Positions 63,521-64,000 of a stretch of 64,000 nucleotides of DNA are shown piece by piece. This DNA is from Deltaproteobacteria bacterium. Its GTDB lineage: Bacteria > Myxococcota_A > Polyangia > HGW-17 > SLPX01. Each line of letters begins with the position of its first letter. The first letter of the stretch is position 1. Location: assembly GCA_021162935.1 (NCBI GenBank), contig JAGGXR010000030.1, forward strand, positions 28,369 through 92,368, written 5' to 3'. The notes below the pieces were generated by a model. It made no database searches. It was not told where the DNA came from and worked only from the letters and a program-made list of their open reading frames with translations. The position numbers and the translations under genes were made by a program.

Positions 63521-64000
63521 GTGACCTTCGACGAACTCGTAACGACAGACAGCCTGGCCATCGACCTGAACCACAAGGCCATGCTCGTACTCCTGGGTTA
63601 TCGACGAGGCAGAACCAACCTCGATGAGGCGTCGTCCGCTCTCATCGAAGAATGCCTTGAGGCGGCCACGCCCTTGCTGCGCCCTCGTGGGGTGTTCATG
63701 ATCCGCCGTATCCAGACGAGGGACCAAGTGGGCGTCCACCTCAAGTCCACATCCCTCGTACTGCCGGGGCTCTCCGTGGAGCGACTCCTCGTCGATGCCA
63801 CTGCCGTGGCCGTCATGGCCGTGACCATCGGTCCCGACCTCGAACAGGCTGTTTCCCGGGCTCAAAACCAGGGCCTGCCACAACGGGCCGTGATCCTGGA
63901 CGCCATCGGTTCCGAAGCCGTGGAGGCCGCCGCCGAGTCGATCAATGCGCTCATCGAAACCATGGCCAGGCAGGCCAAGGCGACCATCACGAGGCGTTTC
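63521..64000 (+). CDS. Partial gene, MetH-activation-like/corrinoid-associated protein
   Basis: The frame is open from a GTG at 63521 to the window edge (160 codons). Visible parts are LDEASSALIEECLEAATPLLRPRGVF, a beta region, VMAVTIGPDLEQAVS and ILDAIGSEAVEAAAESIN. The last two recall the B12-dependent methionine synthase activation domain, which in some bacteria is a separate protein. The conserved SAM-binding part would lie beyond the window. It follows polA by about 20 bases, so the two may be cotranscribed. Confidence 0.65.
   Translation, partial: MTFDELVTTDSLAIDLNHKAMLVLLGYRRGRTNLDEASSALIEECLEAATPLLRPRGVFMIRRIQTRDQVGVHLKSTSLVLPGLSVERLLVDATAVAVMAVTIGPDLEQAVSRAQNQGLPQRAVILDAIGSEAVEAAAESINALIETMARQAKATITRRF

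Overview
The window reads as chromosome of a GC-rich Gram-negative bacterium, most likely a Myxococcota or related deltaproteobacterial lineage. This rests on a eukaryote-like Ser/Thr kinase with PEGA domains, many lipoproteins with Cys-rich 'xxDCxxGxxC' modules, a lipoprotein carrying the DNDGDG-type calcium-binding motif, a CheW/CheR/CheB gene set, a PilZ protein, and large outer-membrane and secreted proteins. Assignment below phylum level is inference. No rRNA, tRNA, CRISPR array, insertion sequence or prophage was recognised.

Layout. 1-4.6 kb: a truncated metzincin lipoprotein and an outer-membrane protein (minus strand). 5.3-6.1 kb: a Fic-like protein whose active site is destroyed. 12.2-6.1 kb: a tightly coupled minus-strand operon of two TPR proteins, panC, murB, an FHA-GAF-pseudo-cyclase and an O6-alkylguanine methyltransferase, with an L,D-transpeptidase diverging from it. 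15.8-13.7 kb: Nudix, VTT membrane protein and lipA, again coupled by stop/start overlaps. 16.3-22.6 kb: CheW-CheW-degenerate receiver-HEAT-CheR-CheB, with no CheA or receptor. 22.6-30 kb: a lipoprotein, then an ABC exporter pair whose permease carries a Cys-rich extracytoplasmic insert, then a large secreted hydrolase. 30-35.2 kb: a nuclease-helicase fusion behind the PEGA kinase. 35.6-43.2 kb: prepilin peptidase, PilZ protein, a class I CoA-transferase pair, DUF167, a kelch-like lipoprotein and pepD. 43.4-51.8 kb (minus): FadL-like barrel, mnmG, lipoproteins and thiC. 52-54 kb: PEGA-domain protein and endonuclease III. 54.5-56.9 kb: hybrid histidine kinase. 57.1-60.3 kb: a tandemly duplicated lipoprotein plus beta-barrel cassette. 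60.5-64 kb: polA and a partial corrinoid/MetH-activation-like gene.

The housekeeping genes (murB, panC, lipA, mnmG, thiC, nth, polA, pepD) are ordinary. The accessory content is about envelope and signalling. Three proteins keep a signalling fold but have lost its catalytic residues (Fic, class III cyclase, receiver), and several envelope proteins share Cys-rich modules. The best candidates for something undescribed are the duplicated lipoprotein/barrel cassette, the FHA-GAF-pseudo-cyclase inside the cell-wall operon, and the ABC permease with the Cys-rich insert. Functions given for unrecognised genes are limited to what the sequence shows. Promoters were found by eye only.
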